Positions 24,204 to 34,013 of a stretch of 64,000 nt of DNA are shown piece after piece. A program made the translations under genes and the position numbers. Source of the stretch: DATENM01 sp045807725 (lineage in GTDB: Bacteria; Acidobacteriota; Blastocatellia; UBA7656); assembly GCA_045807725.1 (NCBI GenBank), contig JBJMGV010000009.1, forward strand, positions 1 to 64,000, given 5' to 3'. Below the pieces are notes generated by a model, which saw only the letters and a list, made by a program, of their open reading frames with translations, was not told the DNA's origin and did not search any database. Position 1 is the first letter of the stretch. Every line of letters starts with the position of its first letter.

Positions 24204-26684
24204 TCAGAACGTCTTCAAGAACTCAATCAACGCGCGCTTGTCTTCATCGCTCAGGCCCGGCTCTTCTTTGAAGTAACTGGTGCCAAAGTAATGGCCGCGA
24301 TTGACGATATAGTCCGGGCACTTGCTCATCTTCATCAACGGTTCGACCAGATTGGCGAAGACCTTGCGGGCGTCTTCGTCTCTTGGGTTCGGCCCCAGCG
24401 CTTCGAGGTCGTGCTTGATCCGTACCGCCAATTCAAGCAGCTTGCGGTCGTGATCCAGCCGACCGAGCAGGTCAGAGTCGTCCGGCAACAGGTTCAGGTT
24501 CGCCAGCAAGCCGATGGGCGTATCAGGCGGGATAGGGCCGATCTCGATGCCGCCGTCGCCGAAGAAGGTCGGGAAGAGCGGGCGGCCCAGCTTGAGCAAT
24601 CCGCTGAGCCTGTCGGGCACATAGCCGGGCGCAATGCGTAGATAACTGCGCTGGCTCGTGCGGTCGATCAAGCCCGGCACTTTGTCGCCGAGCACCTTAT
24701 CCTTATCGCGCTTCTCAGGCCACAGCATCTGTTCGATGGAATTCTGGAACGACATCAGGCGAGCATCGACAGACGGTTCGGGATTGAATTTGCCGACGCT
24801 GTTGTTGAGCAGGAACGGCGCGGTTGACCACAGGCTGATGAGCGACGCGGGCCGCGTGAAGCCGCGCCCGCCGCCCGGCATCGGGAACTGCATCGGCTCG
24901 CCGGTGCTCGGATTATAAACCGTGATCGTGCCGACCGATGGCAAGTCTTTGTAAGTCTCCGACGAGAAGTTATCCCAGATGTTGCCGCGAATCGCATTGG
25001 TCGCCAGCGGGCTGCACGCGTTGGTCTGCAACAGCGTCACCGGCACGCGATGCTCGGCAGAAAGGTAATTGCCATCCAAAAAATCCGGGGCCAGAACTAT
25101 AGCGCGCATCTTCGACTTGAAGTCTTCGGTCTTTGTCCACGCCCAATATCGGTTCCAACAATTCATATAGTCGGGGCCGGAGCAGCCGCCCGGATCAAGC
25201 CCATCGGCGGGCGTCGGCAGCTTGCTCGAATGGCAGCGCGCACAGTTCTCAGCGAAGACGATCTTGCCGCGCTCGACTACCTTCTGATAGGCCGTGTCGT
25301 CGGGTTTGCCGTTGTTGAGATACTTCAAGCCGCCGGGCGCATCTTTCAATTTATGCGGCGGCGTCGTCTTCAAAAAGAAGAGCGCCATCGCCGGCGTCTG
25401 CGCTTCGGTCGCCTGCCAGTAGACCGAATTGTCGCGCGCCGTAGCGATGGGGATGGCGGTCGTCTCCTTGCCGCCGACCAGCGCGTTGAAGTGCAACAGC
25501 CACTCTTCGCTGAACAACCCGATGTTGAGATAGACGCGGTTGAGCGCGCCGAGCGCGCCGACGGAATCGGAGCCGTCCTTGAGCACGCGCGGCGAATAGA
25601 CCGTCGCCGGCAGCGTGAAGTATTGCGTCAGGGGCGAATCCGCCGACACATATTCATTAAACTGCTTGTTATTGAGACTGCCGCCCGCCAGCGTCTCTTT
25701 GCCGAAGCGTTTGGCTTGTTCGAGGCGCGGCCCAAGATTATAGATCGCGTTCATCGTTCGCGGATTGTTGATGTTATCTGTAGAGACCAGCGACGTATCC
25801 AACGAGCCGGGCCGCGAGGTGTGGAACATCTGAAAGATGTAGCTCGATGGGTCGGCTTCCCACGAGAAGATGCGATCAACCCAGAAGTATTGCGCGCCGA
25901 CGTTGGACGAAAGGTTCTCCCACTTCGGGTGCTCAGGGTCATCGGGCGGCTTCAGCGGATTCGGGCCGACGTGACAGAAGCCGCAAGACATACCAACGCG
26001 GTATGGCCGCACCAAGTCTTTCGAGTTGTAGTAGTCCTTGTCGGTGTAATACCTCACGGCGTCCCACTTCTTAGCGGCGGCTTCATCGAAGTCGGGGTTC
26101 GGGAACAGCCGCAGGCCGACGATGCCGGTCGGCCAGCCGTAGTAAGAACCGACCGGCATATTCTTGCCGCGCGCGCCGACCTTGACGCCGGCATACTTCT
26201 GCTCATTCTCAAATGGATCAGAGGGCGCGTCCGCCGTGCGCGTGTCGAGCCACAGCCCGAAGCGATTCGGATCAGGGCCGGTCGCTTTTTCAAAGCCCGG
26301 CTCGTTGACCAGCCCGAGATAATGCCAGCGATTGTCGCGGCTGGCTTTCAGGCTTGGGTGCGACGAGATGGTTTTCAGAAAGTCGAGCGTGCCGAAGCTA
26401 ATGGCGGTGAGCCTGTCCCACAGCCGATCATTGCCGCCAGTCCACACGATCCAGGTGTTACGGCCTTTGATCTCGTCCGCCGTCAGCGACACGCCGCCAT
26501 CCATATCGTGAAAGTAATCTTCATCGGCAGCGGGGAACGAAGCGACGGTGCGTTTAGCGATCTTCGCTTCATCATCGACGTGGCCGGGCTTTGGTCCACG
26601 GTCGCAACCGGACAGCCCAAGTAGCAGGACGAAGAGGCTGACCACTGCGACCACAACGATGGCTTTCAACCTGTTTTTTGTCAT
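24204..26684 (-). CDS. Large diheme cytochrome c lipoprotein
   Basis: This 826-aa protein starts at ATG 26684 behind GAGGAG. A lipoprotein signal is clear: a basic N terminus, a VVVAVVSLFVLLLGLSGC hydrophobic stretch and lipobox Cys. Two heme-c sites are present, GMSCGFCHVGP in the first half and FAENCARCHSSKLP in the second. The C-terminal part ends with YFKEEPGLSDEDKRALIEFL, the usual last helix of a cytochrome domain. The overall size and two widely spaced hemes recall MauG/RoxA-type diheme enzymes, but no diagnostic residue of those was confirmed. It probably takes electrons from the GMC oxidoreductase. Confidence 0.8.
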   Translation of the reverse strand: MTKNRLKAIVVVAVVSLFVLLLGLSGCDRGPKPGHVDDEAKIAKRTVASFPAADEDYFHDMDGGVSLTADEIKGRNTWIVWTGGNDRLWDRLTAISFGTLDFLKTISSHPSLKASRDNRWHYLGLVNEPGFEKATGPDPNRFGLWLDTRTADAPSDPFENEQKYAGVKVGARGKNMPVGSYYGWPTGIVGLRLFPNPDFDEAAAKKWDAVRYYTDKDYYNSKDLVRPYRVGMSCGFCHVGPNPLKPPDDPEHPKWENLSSNVGAQYFWVDRIFSWEADPSSYIFQMFHTSRPGSLDTSLVSTDNINNPRTMNAIYNLGPRLEQAKRFGKETLAGGSLNNKQFNEYVSADSPLTQYFTLPATVYSPRVLKDGSDSVGALGALNRVYLNIGLFSEEWLLHFNALVGGKETTAIPIATARDNSVYWQATEAQTPAMALFFLKTTPPHKLKDAPGGLKYLNNGKPDDTAYQKVVERGKIVFAENCARCHSSKLPTPADGLDPGGCSGPDYMNCWNRYWAWTKTEDFKSKMRAIVLAPDFLDGNYLSAEHRVPVTLLQTNACSPLATNAIRGNIWDNFSSETYKDLPSVGTITVYNPSTGEPMQFPMPGGGRGFTRPASLISLWSTAPFLLNNSVGKFNPEPSVDARLMSFQNSIEQMLWPEKRDKDKVLGDKVPGLIDRTSQRSYLRIAPGYVPDRLSGLLKLGRPLFPTFFGDGGIEIGPIPPDTPIGLLANLNLLPDDSDLLGRLDHDRKLLELAVRIKHDLEALGPNPRDEDARKVFANLVEPLMKMSKCPDYIVNRGHYFGTSYFKEEPGLSDEDKRALIEFLKTF

Positions 26685-26782
26685 GAGAATCACTCCTCGA
26701 ATCTTGCTGAAATCAGCACGCCGGCCAGCCCGTGCTTCATCAAACGACCGGCGCGTGATCGTCGGTTAGAGAGGGGCCGGAT

Positions 26783-27973
26783 TCAACGATGCACATGAAA
26801 GTTCCGGTAGTGCGGATTGAACTCGGCAGCTTGTTGCCAATAACGTTCGCCTTCGGCAGTACGGCCAGCGGCGCGATAAACTTCGGCGGCCTTGAAAAAG
26901 AGATGCGCGTCAATGACGCCTGAGGCGAGCGCGTCGTCCATCAAGGTGACGGCTTCAGCCAGTTGAGCGTTGCGATGCAGGGCCACTGCCAGCGCCGCTA
27001 AGGTCCAGGCATTGCGGCGCAGCTCGACATCTTTGCGCGCCCAGCGCACGGCTTCCACGCCGTCTTCGCGCACGTCCGTATAAAAATCGGCGAGGTGGTG
27101 ATAGTAATGAACCTCACCTTTGGCCGCCGATTCCAGGTAAGCGGCCAGCGTCTGGTCGAGCCACGTCTGCGCCTCGTCGGGTTTGCCCATAAAGATCAAC
27201 AGCTCGCCAAGCGATTGCTGAAACTCCGGCCTCGACACTCGCTCAATGACCTGTCGGTAGAGCGCCGCCGCTTCGTCAAAGCGGCCTTGCGCGCCCAGCA
27301 ACTCGGCGCGATGTTCGGCTGCGAGCCAGTGGCCTGAGTAAGCGCGCTCGGCCTGTTCGTAATGCGCCTCGGCCTGCGCGGTGCGGCCACGCGCGAGGTC
27401 GAGCAGCCCCCTTTGCAATTCGACCCAGGCATAGTGGCGCATCTCTTTGGCAGTCAACTCGTCTTCGGCCTCAACGTATAACTGTTCCGCGCCGTCCGTG
27501 TCGCCGAGCTTGCTCTTGAGGTGAGCCAGGCGAGCCAGGCCATCCCAGGTCGGCTCATCCCGAATGACGCTTTCTAATCGCTGCTGCGCCTCTTCGTACT
27601 TGCCGCATTGAAAGTCAACATCGGCTTGCAATGTCCTGCCGGGCGCGCTGTCGAGGAGGTCACTGTCCATCGCCAGTATGGCTTCCACATCAATCAGGCG
27701 ATGCAGCTTGAGCGCGATGCTCGCCTTCAAAAAGTAGAGGTCAGCCGGGCGGCGCAGGCGAGGCAGCGCCGAATCGACCGCCGCTTCGACCGCTGCTAAT
27801 TCATTCAGGTCGCCGACGAGGGCGGCGCGCTGATAGCAGCGATAGATGAGCCGCGTCACTTTTTCGCTGTCGGCATCGACGGCCATTGCCGCCGGTTCGA
27901 GGTCGGCAATCTCGCGGTCTATCGCGGCCAGATCGCGCTCATAATCGCTCATCGGTTTCATCTGCACGCTCAT
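26783..27973 (-). CDS. Tetratricopeptide-repeat protein
   Basis: This protein of about 396 aa is built of helical TPR-like repeats through most of its length, for example CGKYEEAQQRLESVIRDEPT, ALYRQVIERV and RTAEGERYWQQAAEFNPHYR. It has no signal peptide and no enzymatic motif. Its start (ATG 27973, or GTG 27976) overlaps the DUF4331 stop as TGATG, so translation is coupled. TPR proteins usually act as scaffolds. Here it may organise the DUF4331, cytochrome and GMC products, a suggestion based only on the operon. Confidence 0.8.
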   Translation of the reverse strand: MSVQMKPMSDYERDLAAIDREIADLEPAAMAVDADSEKVTRLIYRCYQRAALVGDLNELAAVEAAVDSALPRLRRPADLYFLKASIALKLHRLIDVEAILAMDSDLLDSAPGRTLQADVDFQCGKYEEAQQRLESVIRDEPTWDGLARLAHLKSKLGDTDGAEQLYVEAEDELTAKEMRHYAWVELQRGLLDLARGRTAQAEAHYEQAERAYSGHWLAAEHRAELLGAQGRFDEAAALYRQVIERVSRPEFQQSLGELLIFMGKPDEAQTWLDQTLAAYLESAAKGEVHYYHHLADFYTDVREDGVEAVRWARKDVELRRNAWTLAALAVALHRNAQLAEAVTLMDDALASGVIDAHLFFKAAEVYRAAGRTAEGERYWQQAAEFNPHYRNFHVHR

Positions 27974-29559
27974 CACCAGGGCTCCGCGAGATAGGGGAAG
28001 TGATCGAGAAATTCCTTGTCATTCTTCAAGGGATTGGGCGGCGTCTTCGGCTCAATCGGCGCGGCATCCCACAAGGCTTGATCGTTCAGCATCTCAATGT
28101 GATATTTCTTACCATTCAGCTCGGCTTCCATATCGAGGAAGAGTGAAAGGAAGCGCGTCGCCACTTGGTCTTCGGGCCGCCGACCGAAAGGCCACGTCCC
28201 GGTCGTGTCCATATCGATGGCGCAGACGTTCGGCACGAAGATTTCAAATGGACGCCGCAACGGAATGTCCAATCCTTTCTTGTTCCACGAGTCGTCCGGC
28301 AGGCGTAGCGGCTGAAACAGCGTCTTCTTCACGCGCGGGAAGGCGGCAGTGACCAGCGCATAGGTCTTGTGCACGGAGACCGGCGAGTCGTCGTGGTCGA
28401 AAGAGGTCTGCAAGCCGAGCGCGCTGATCGCGGGGCCGAAGCCCCACCCCAGGTGCGCCAGCCGCTTGATGAAGTGAGGCGCGAGCCAGAAGTTATTCGC
28501 GCCGACCTGCCGGTTGTCTTCGCGCTCGCTCAAGGCGGCGTCGGCGAAGGGCTGGCCGTCGGTATCTACGAGCTTGTATTTCTTCAACTCGGCATCCTGC
28601 GAAAAGAGGTCGAGCAGCGCCTGCGGGTGCTCAAGCAGCAGCGGATGGTCCGGAATTGTCTCGACCTTGTTGGCCGCCTTCAGCACCCAGCTCTCGCCCC
28701 AGGTGTTGACGATGCGGTCACGGGCGGGCGAGTGCGTGATGAAGGCCATCGGTATCTCAAGGATGATGGCGTTGATGTTCTTGCCGTTCTGGCAGTCGAA
28801 GCCGGTGTAGACGAAGCGGTAGTTGCCATTCGCGTCCTTGCGGAACCTGTCGCCGTTCCAGGTGAGCGGCCCTGGCGGGAGGTCGCGCTTCGACCCCTGC
28901 GGCTTGCCGTGAACGTTGAGGTAGCCCCAGTCTGGGTCTGCGGGGTCGAAGTTGAAGAGGTCGTTGCCTTCAAGCTCAAGCAGCGTCTTCGGGATTTTCA
29001 GTTCGCGCGCCTCGGCCATCGTGTGCGGCACGTGATAAAACTGCGGCGCGTAGTTGATCGAGCGAAAGAAGCCGGTGAGGTCGTTGAAGAAGGCGTCGTC
29101 GCGCCCGCCGATGTAAGTCTTGATCGCGTGACCGGCGGGCGATTGAATGGTTAGAGACTGGTTCGTATCAACCACAGTCGCAAAGCTGCCTTCGGGGAAG
29201 TTCATAAACTTGACGGTAGCGCGGCCCGCCGGATCGACCGTCACGCGAATCTCGGACGGCCTCAGATTGCCGAGATACTTATCCTTGAGCGCGTCGAAAT
29301 AGTTGAGCAGGGTCTCCAGGCTACGGTCTTTGACCGGCCATACGGCGCGCGGCGCGGCGTGCAGTTGAATGCGGTAGAGCATATCGCTATCGAACGTGCC
29401 CGCTGCCGGGACCGCAGCGAAGGTCAACGCGATCACTACCTTTTCGCCGCCGTCGGTGTCGTCGCTGGGGAATCCGAAAATGTCGTAGAGGTCGGCGGCG
29501 CTGACATCTATATCCGAGAAGATACTGTTGACCGCGTTAGGGTCATTGTGGTCGGCCAT
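27973..29559 (-). CDS. DUF4331 domain protein
   Basis: This 528-aa protein has the DUF4331 pattern: IFSDIDVSAADLYDIFGFPS near the start, LYRIQLHAAP, a central GKNINAIILEIPMAFIT and WGESWVL, and the terminal PNVCAIDMDTTGTWPFGRRP. Family members are found in bacteria without a known reaction and are often exported; this copy lacks a visible signal peptide. It is the first gene of the operon continuing with the TPR, cytochrome c, GMC and patatin genes. Confidence 0.78.
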   Translation of the reverse strand: MADHNDPNAVNSIFSDIDVSAADLYDIFGFPSDDTDGGEKVVIALTFAAVPAAGTFDSDMLYRIQLHAAPRAVWPVKDRSLETLLNYFDALKDKYLGNLRPSEIRVTVDPAGRATVKFMNFPEGSFATVVDTNQSLTIQSPAGHAIKTYIGGRDDAFFNDLTGFFRSINYAPQFYHVPHTMAEARELKIPKTLLELEGNDLFNFDPADPDWGYLNVHGKPQGSKRDLPPGPLTWNGDRFRKDANGNYRFVYTGFDCQNGKNINAIILEIPMAFITHSPARDRIVNTWGESWVLKAANKVETIPDHPLLLEHPQALLDLFSQDAELKKYKLVDTDGQPFADAALSEREDNRQVGANNFWLAPHFIKRLAHLGWGFGPAISALGLQTSFDHDDSPVSVHKTYALVTAAFPRVKKTLFQPLRLPDDSWNKKGLDIPLRRPFEIFVPNVCAIDMDTTGTWPFGRRPEDQVATRFLSLFLDMEAELNGKKYHIEMLNDQALWDAAPIEPKTPPNPLKNDKEFLDHFPYLAEPW

Positions 29560-30052
29560 GATCTCACCTCTTTCTGCGGCTCTATGGTCGGTGCGGCCAT
29601 AGAGAGGCGATGCGGATGGGCGGAAGCGAGCCGACGTGAGACGAACCCGTGCGGCTCATTGCGTAGCGCGTGATGACGTGAGCGATTCAGCCCGGCTTGT
29701 TCGTGTCCGGCGCGAGCGCCGACACATCCAATTCAGTCGTGTTCGTCTAAACCGCGTGTGTTCACCTGACAGGCCGCCGGCAGTCTTATGAGGCGTCGGT
29801 CTGTAACCCTGAAACCTATCGAGATTGCATCCCGCCGGTTATTAAATAGTGTTCCATTGCTAAGAGGATCAATGGATTCCGGCTGGGCGCGCAATATGTA
29901 CTACACTGCTGTGGCAATGTCAAATAAATTCGTTTTTACGGAAGGGTGCGCGGCTTTATCAACCGTCCGGCGATGGACTATGCTAGAACTGTTACGGACG
30001 CATCGGCGTCGCAACTCATGGCGGCGCGCATCAACGACGGACTTAAAAATCT
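29560..30052. other. Intergenic region between divergent genes, no gene supported
   Basis: About 490 bp lie between the divergently transcribed DUF4331 operon and mazG, so both promoters should be here. A 90-codon plus-strand frame at 29788 has no ribosome-binding site or motif and is not called. No palindromes or repeat arrays were seen. Confidence 0.5.
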
Positions 30053-30910
30053 ATGAATGAACCTACGGACAAAACGGCGGGCGAGAAGTTCGCTGAACTG
30101 GTCAGGCTGATCGCGCGACTGCGCGCGCCGGGCGGCTGCCCCTGGGACCGCGAGCAGACGCACGAAAGCCTCAAGCCGATGCTGCTCGAAGAGGCTTACG
30201 AAGTGGTCGAGGCCATTGACGAAGGCGACGACGACGAGTTCATCGGCGAGTTGGGCGACTTGCTCTTGCAGGTCGTCTTTCACGCCGACATCGCCACCGA
30301 GGAGTCGCGCTTCACGGTCGCCGATGTCATCGAGCGCATCTCGTCGAAGATGATCCGCCGCCACCCGCACGTCTTTGGCGAAGACACTGCTGAATCGTCC
30401 AGCGAAGTGCTGCGCAACTGGGAAGCGATCAAAGCCGCCGAGCTTGCCGCTAAAGGCAAAGCGGCGGATGAAGGCTCGATGCTCGATAGCGTTTCAACCA
30501 GGCTGCCAGCAGTGATGGAAGCCTTTCAGATGACCACGAAGGTTTCGCGCGTGGACTTTGATTGGCCCGACGTTGCCGGCGTATTAGAAAAGCTCGATGA
30601 AGAAGTCGCCGAATTGAAAGAGGCTGCCGCCAGTCCCACACCTAACCATCAAGACATTGCCGGCGAAGTCGGCGACCTGCTGTTCGTCGCCGTCAACGTC
30701 GCGCGCCTGCTCGGCGTTGACCCTGAAAGCGCGCTCAAATCATCCAATCGCAAGTTCCGTCGCCGCTTCCGCTACATCGAAGACCGCCTGCGCGAGCAAG
30801 GCCGTCAGCCCGCAGACTCCAACCACACAGAGATGGATGTGCTGTGGGACGAAGCCAAGGCGAAAGAGAAAGACACGTCGCCGCTCGACATACGACCCAC
30901 CGGCGATTGA
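30053..30910 (+). CDS. mazG: Nucleoside triphosphate pyrophosphohydrolase MazG
   Basis: This 285-aa protein hydrolyses (d)NTPs to monophosphates and pyrophosphate. The N-terminal MazG domain shows LRAPGGCPWDREQTHESLKP and MLLEEAYEVVEAIDEGDDDE, then ELGDLLLQVVFHADIA, giving the EExxE...ExxD Mg-binding pattern. A second MazG-like half (about residues 150-240) shows LEKLDEEVAELKEAA and EVGDLLFVAVNVARLLGVDP. Length is close to E. coli MazG (263 aa). It is not next to mazEF, so a housekeeping role is likely. Confidence 0.93.
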   Translation: MNEPTDKTAGEKFAELVRLIARLRAPGGCPWDREQTHESLKPMLLEEAYEVVEAIDEGDDDEFIGELGDLLLQVVFHADIATEESRFTVADVIERISSKMIRRHPHVFGEDTAESSSEVLRNWEAIKAAELAAKGKAADEGSMLDSVSTRLPAVMEAFQMTTKVSRVDFDWPDVAGVLEKLDEEVAELKEAAASPTPNHQDIAGEVGDLLFVAVNVARLLGVDPESALKSSNRKFRRRFRYIEDRLREQGRQPADSNHTEMDVLWDEAKAKEKDTSPLDIRPTGD

Positions 30911-31045
30911 TGCGGTAAGCGAATTGCTTCTCTCTATTCAAGGCACATAAGGAAGCGCCGACAGCCGCGTGTTGCGGCGTCTCTGCGTGCCGGAGTGTTG
31001 CATTCAATTGCACACGCCGTACGGAGAACAGACAAGGGAGAAGCT

Positions 31046-31258
31046 ATGGCAGACAAGAAGAAGAATCAGCCGCCCACAAGCGAAGGCAAACAGCAGAGTC
31101 CAGTCAAAGGCGAGAGCCGCAAGCTCAACAAGCGCTCGGACGTGATGCAGTCGTCGCACGCAAAGCAGAACCTCGGTTCCGACTCTGACGAGATGGGCCA
31201 GCGCGCCAATCCATCGCAGCGCAAGAACAACTCCGCCCGCCCGAAGGCGGGACGCTAA
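31046..31258 (+). CDS. Small basic hydrophilic protein of unknown function
   Basis: The ATG at 31046 is preceded by AAGGGAG with good spacing, and the frame runs 70 codons. The protein is very polar, rich in Lys, Ser, Gln and Asn (MADKKKNQPPTSEGKQQSPV, ending NNSARPKAGR), and likely disordered. No family is recognised. It is followed immediately by a heptad-array element. Confidence 0.55.
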   Translation: MADKKKNQPPTSEGKQQSPVKGESRKLNKRSDVMQSSHAKQNLGSDSDEMGQRANPSQRKNNSARPKAGR

Positions 31259-31271
31259 GAAGGCAAAATAA

Positions 31272-31408
<137 letters not shown>

Positions 31409-31545
31409 TCTTCTGCCCCTGTCTTCCTTCATCTCATCCTTGTCACTTGTCACTTCCTATAATAGACTCGTTGCGGCCTCGCGTTCTGAGCGCTTTCAAT
31501 CATCCGAGCATCACGATCATTCATCAGCGAAGGAGAAGCCTGGCT

Positions 31546-32322
31546 GTGCCGACACTGAACGAATTATTCGACCTCTCTGGCAAAGTCGCGCTCGTCACCG
31601 GCGGCTCGCGCGGATTAGGCCAGGAGATGGCTGAAGGACTTGCCGAAGCCGGCGCTTCACTGATGCTGCTGGCGCGGCGCGAGCAATGGCTGACGCCGAC
31701 CGTCGAAGAGTTCCGCGCACGCGGCTACAACGTCGAAGGCACGATCTGCGACGTGTCGAGCTGCGACGAGGTGCAGGCGGCAGTGGATAAAACCATAGCG
31801 ACGTACGGCCAGATTGATATTCTCGTCAACAACGCCGGCGTCTCGTGGGGCCAGCCTATCGAAGATCACGCGCTCGAAAAGTGGGATATGGTCTTGAAGA
31901 TCAACCTGACCGGCGCGTTCCTGTTTTCGCAGCGAGCGGGGCGCGAGATGCTCAAGCGGCGCAGCGGCACGATCATCAACGTCGCTTCGGTCGCCGGATT
32001 GAAAGGCTCGATGGAAAACGGCCAGCACATCGTCAGCTACGTCGCCGCCAAAGGCGGGCTGATCGCGATGACGCGCGAGTTCGCGGCCAAGTGGGCCAAG
32101 CGCGGCATCCGCGTCAACGCCATCGCGCCGGGCTTCTTCCCTTCGCGGATGACCGAAAAAGTTTTAGAGCACGCGCAGGCGCAGATCGAAGCCGGCGTGC
32201 CGATGGGCCGTGTCGGCGCGGCGGGCGAATTGAAAGGCGTCGCCGTCTTTCTGGCGTCGCCGGCTTCGGGTTACATCACCGGACAGACCATCGTCGTTGA
32301 TGGCGGCAGCACTATCGCGTAG
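31546..32322 (+). CDS. Short-chain dehydrogenase/reductase
   Basis: The protein starts at GTG 31546, well spaced from AAGGAGAAG, and has 258 aa, normal for a classical SDR. It shows ALVTGGSRGLGQEMAEGL (TGxxxGxG cofactor site), LVNNAGVSWG (NNAG), Ser in INVASVAGL, YVAAKGGL (YxxxK catalytic motif), APGFFPSRMT and a C-terminal ITGQTIVVDGGSTIA. It resembles glucose/gluconate-type SDRs. The cofactor-specificity Arg after the second strand (LARREQW) hints at NADP(H). Confidence 0.9.
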   Translation: MPTLNELFDLSGKVALVTGGSRGLGQEMAEGLAEAGASLMLLARREQWLTPTVEEFRARGYNVEGTICDVSSCDEVQAAVDKTIATYGQIDILVNNAGVSWGQPIEDHALEKWDMVLKINLTGAFLFSQRAGREMLKRRSGTIINVASVAGLKGSMENGQHIVSYVAAKGGLIAMTREFAAKWAKRGIRVNAIAPGFFPSRMTEKVLEHAQAQIEAGVPMGRVGAAGELKGVAVFLASPASGYITGQTIVVDGGSTIA

Positions 32323-32373
32323 CACCCTCAGGCAAGCATTGCCCCAAACCCAAACTGAAAAGGAGAAGAAAAA

Positions 32374-32637
32374 ATGAGATTATTGGCTCTGTTGGCTTCG
32401 CTCGGTTGTGTCATTTGCTGGATTATCGTACTGGTGAAGATGTTTCAGACCGCAGGCCCGGTACAAGGGATCATCGGCCTGATCTGCGGCATCTGGGCGT
32501 TCATCTGGGGCTGGATGAATGCCGGAAAGGTGGGCGTCAGAAATATCATGCTCATCTGGACGGTCTTGATCATCTTGAGCGTCATTCTCAACATTGCGGC
32601 TGGCGGCTTCAGTTATAGCTATAGCATCGGCGGCTAG
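32374..32637 (+). CDS. Small membrane protein, three predicted transmembrane segments
   Basis: This 87-aa protein has its ATG behind AAAAGGAG. It is almost entirely hydrophobic: segments around residues 3-22 (LALLASLGCVICWIIVLVKM), 30-48 (VQGIIGLICGIWAFIWGWM) and 58-76 (IMLIWTVLIILSVILNIA). No conserved motif is recognised. It is 51 bp after the SDR gene on the same strand. Confidence 0.7.
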   Translation: MRLLALLASLGCVICWIIVLVKMFQTAGPVQGIIGLICGIWAFIWGWMNAGKVGVRNIMLIWTVLIILSVILNIAAGGFSYSYSIGG

Positions 32638-32747
32638 CTTAGCCGCTCACTGACCATTCACACAGCCGGGGCGCGAGCGCTGCGCTTTTCCATATGCGAC
32701 GCGCCTCGGCTCTGCCATCTTCACATCACATCTGAAGGCCATCGGTT

Positions 32748-34013
32748 ATGCGAAACGTTCGGACAATCGTTGCAATCACCCTGCTCATCCTCTGCGGCGC
32801 GCTCTCGGTTAACGCACAGTCCAAGCTGATGGCGGGCGTCGGCAAGGCGGACATCACGCCGCCCATCGGCACACCGCTGGCCGGTTATGGCGGGCGTCTC
32901 GGCAGACCGTCGGTCGGCGTTCACGACCCGACCGAAGCCCGCGCTCTGGTGATCGACAACGGCGCGGAGAAGATCGCTTTCGTCAGCGTTGACCACCTCG
33001 GCTTCGATCACGGTATGGTCGAGCGCGTCCGCGAACTGGCCGCCAAAGCGACGAACATCGCGCCTGATCACATCTTCGTGATGTCGTCGCACACGCATTC
33101 GGGCGGCGGCGCGTTCCTCGAACTCTTCCCCATCCTCGCGGGCCGCTACGACGCACAGATTCGTGATGCCTACTCCGAGCGCACGGCCCGCGCCGTCATC
33201 GCGGCCAATCAAGCCATGCGCGCCGCACGCATTGCCATTGGCGCGGGCGAGGCGCGCGGCATCTCGCGCTTCCGCTCGTCGTGGCCGCCCAACGGCCCGA
33301 TTGATCCAGAGGTCGGCGTCATTCGCGTAGACGCTGCCGATACGGGCAAGCCGATGGCCGTGCTGATGAACTTCGCCGCGCACCCGACCGTGGTGGGCGA
33401 TAAGAACTTCGAGTTTTCGGCAGACTATGTTTACTACGCGCGCCGCGCCGTCGAGCAGATGATCGGCGGCGACGTGATGGCCATCTTCGCCAATGGCGCG
33501 CAGGGCACGGTCGCGCCGCGCGCCTTTCAAGGCAAAGATGAATGGCAGCGCGCCGAAAACGTCGGCACGATTCTGGCCGCCGAAGTCTACAAAGTCACCT
33601 TGATGATCGCGCCGCAAGACGCGGTTGATATACGGCTCGTGCGTCACACGTTTGAGGCGCACACCGTGTTGCCGCCGAAAGCGCCGGTGAAGATCACGCT
33701 GCCGCCGAGCTATGACACAGAGGTCTGCGGCATTAGTTTCGATAACCGCATCGCCTTTGTGACGATACCGGGCGAACTGAGCAGCATCTTGAACATTCAA
33801 GTCAAAGAGCGCGGCAAGATGCTCGGCTTTGAGAAGACATTTCTACTGGGACTCACCAACGACGCGCTCGGCTACATCATCACCGAAGACGAATACCGAC
33901 ACGGCACGTATGAATCAAGCATCTCGCTGTTCGGGCAGGGCTGGGGCAGCTTCATCACCAACGAAGCCTTCCAGGCGCTCGAACATCTGCGCCCGGTCGC
34001 TGGCAAGCAATGA
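32748..34013 (+). CDS. Secreted neutral/alkaline ceramidase-like protein
   Basis: This 421-aa protein has a signal peptide (RTIVAITLLILCGALSVNAQ) and then VGKADITPPIGTPLAGYGGR, the entry motif of the neutral/alkaline ceramidase N-terminal domain. SSHTHSGGGAF carries the metal-binding His residues and MNFAAHPTVVG a later one. Family enzymes hydrolyse N-acyl bonds of ceramide, but many bacterial members are unassigned. Compared with true ceramidases (about 650 aa or more) it lacks the C-terminal domain. Confidence 0.82.
   Translation: MRNVRTIVAITLLILCGALSVNAQSKLMAGVGKADITPPIGTPLAGYGGRLGRPSVGVHDPTEARALVIDNGAEKIAFVSVDHLGFDHGMVERVRELAAKATNIAPDHIFVMSSHTHSGGGAFLELFPILAGRYDAQIRDAYSERTARAVIAANQAMRAARIAIGAGEARGISRFRSSWPPNGPIDPEVGVIRVDAADTGKPMAVLMNFAAHPTVVGDKNFEFSADYVYYARRAVEQMIGGDVMAIFANGAQGTVAPRAFQGKDEWQRAENVGTILAAEVYKVTLMIAPQDAVDIRLVRHTFEAHTVLPPKAPVKITLPPSYDTEVCGISFDNRIAFVTIPGELSSILNIQVKERGKMLGFEKTFLLGLTNDALGYIITEDEYRHGTYESSISLFGQGWGSFITNEAFQALEHLRPVAGKQ

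Noticed and set aside
25050..26624. Long plus-strand frame opposite the cytochrome gene
   Set aside because: Antisense shadow; the minus-strand protein has a lipobox and two heme motifs.
29788..30060. 90-codon frame before mazG
   Set aside because: No Shine-Dalgarno, no motif, and it overlaps the mazG start.
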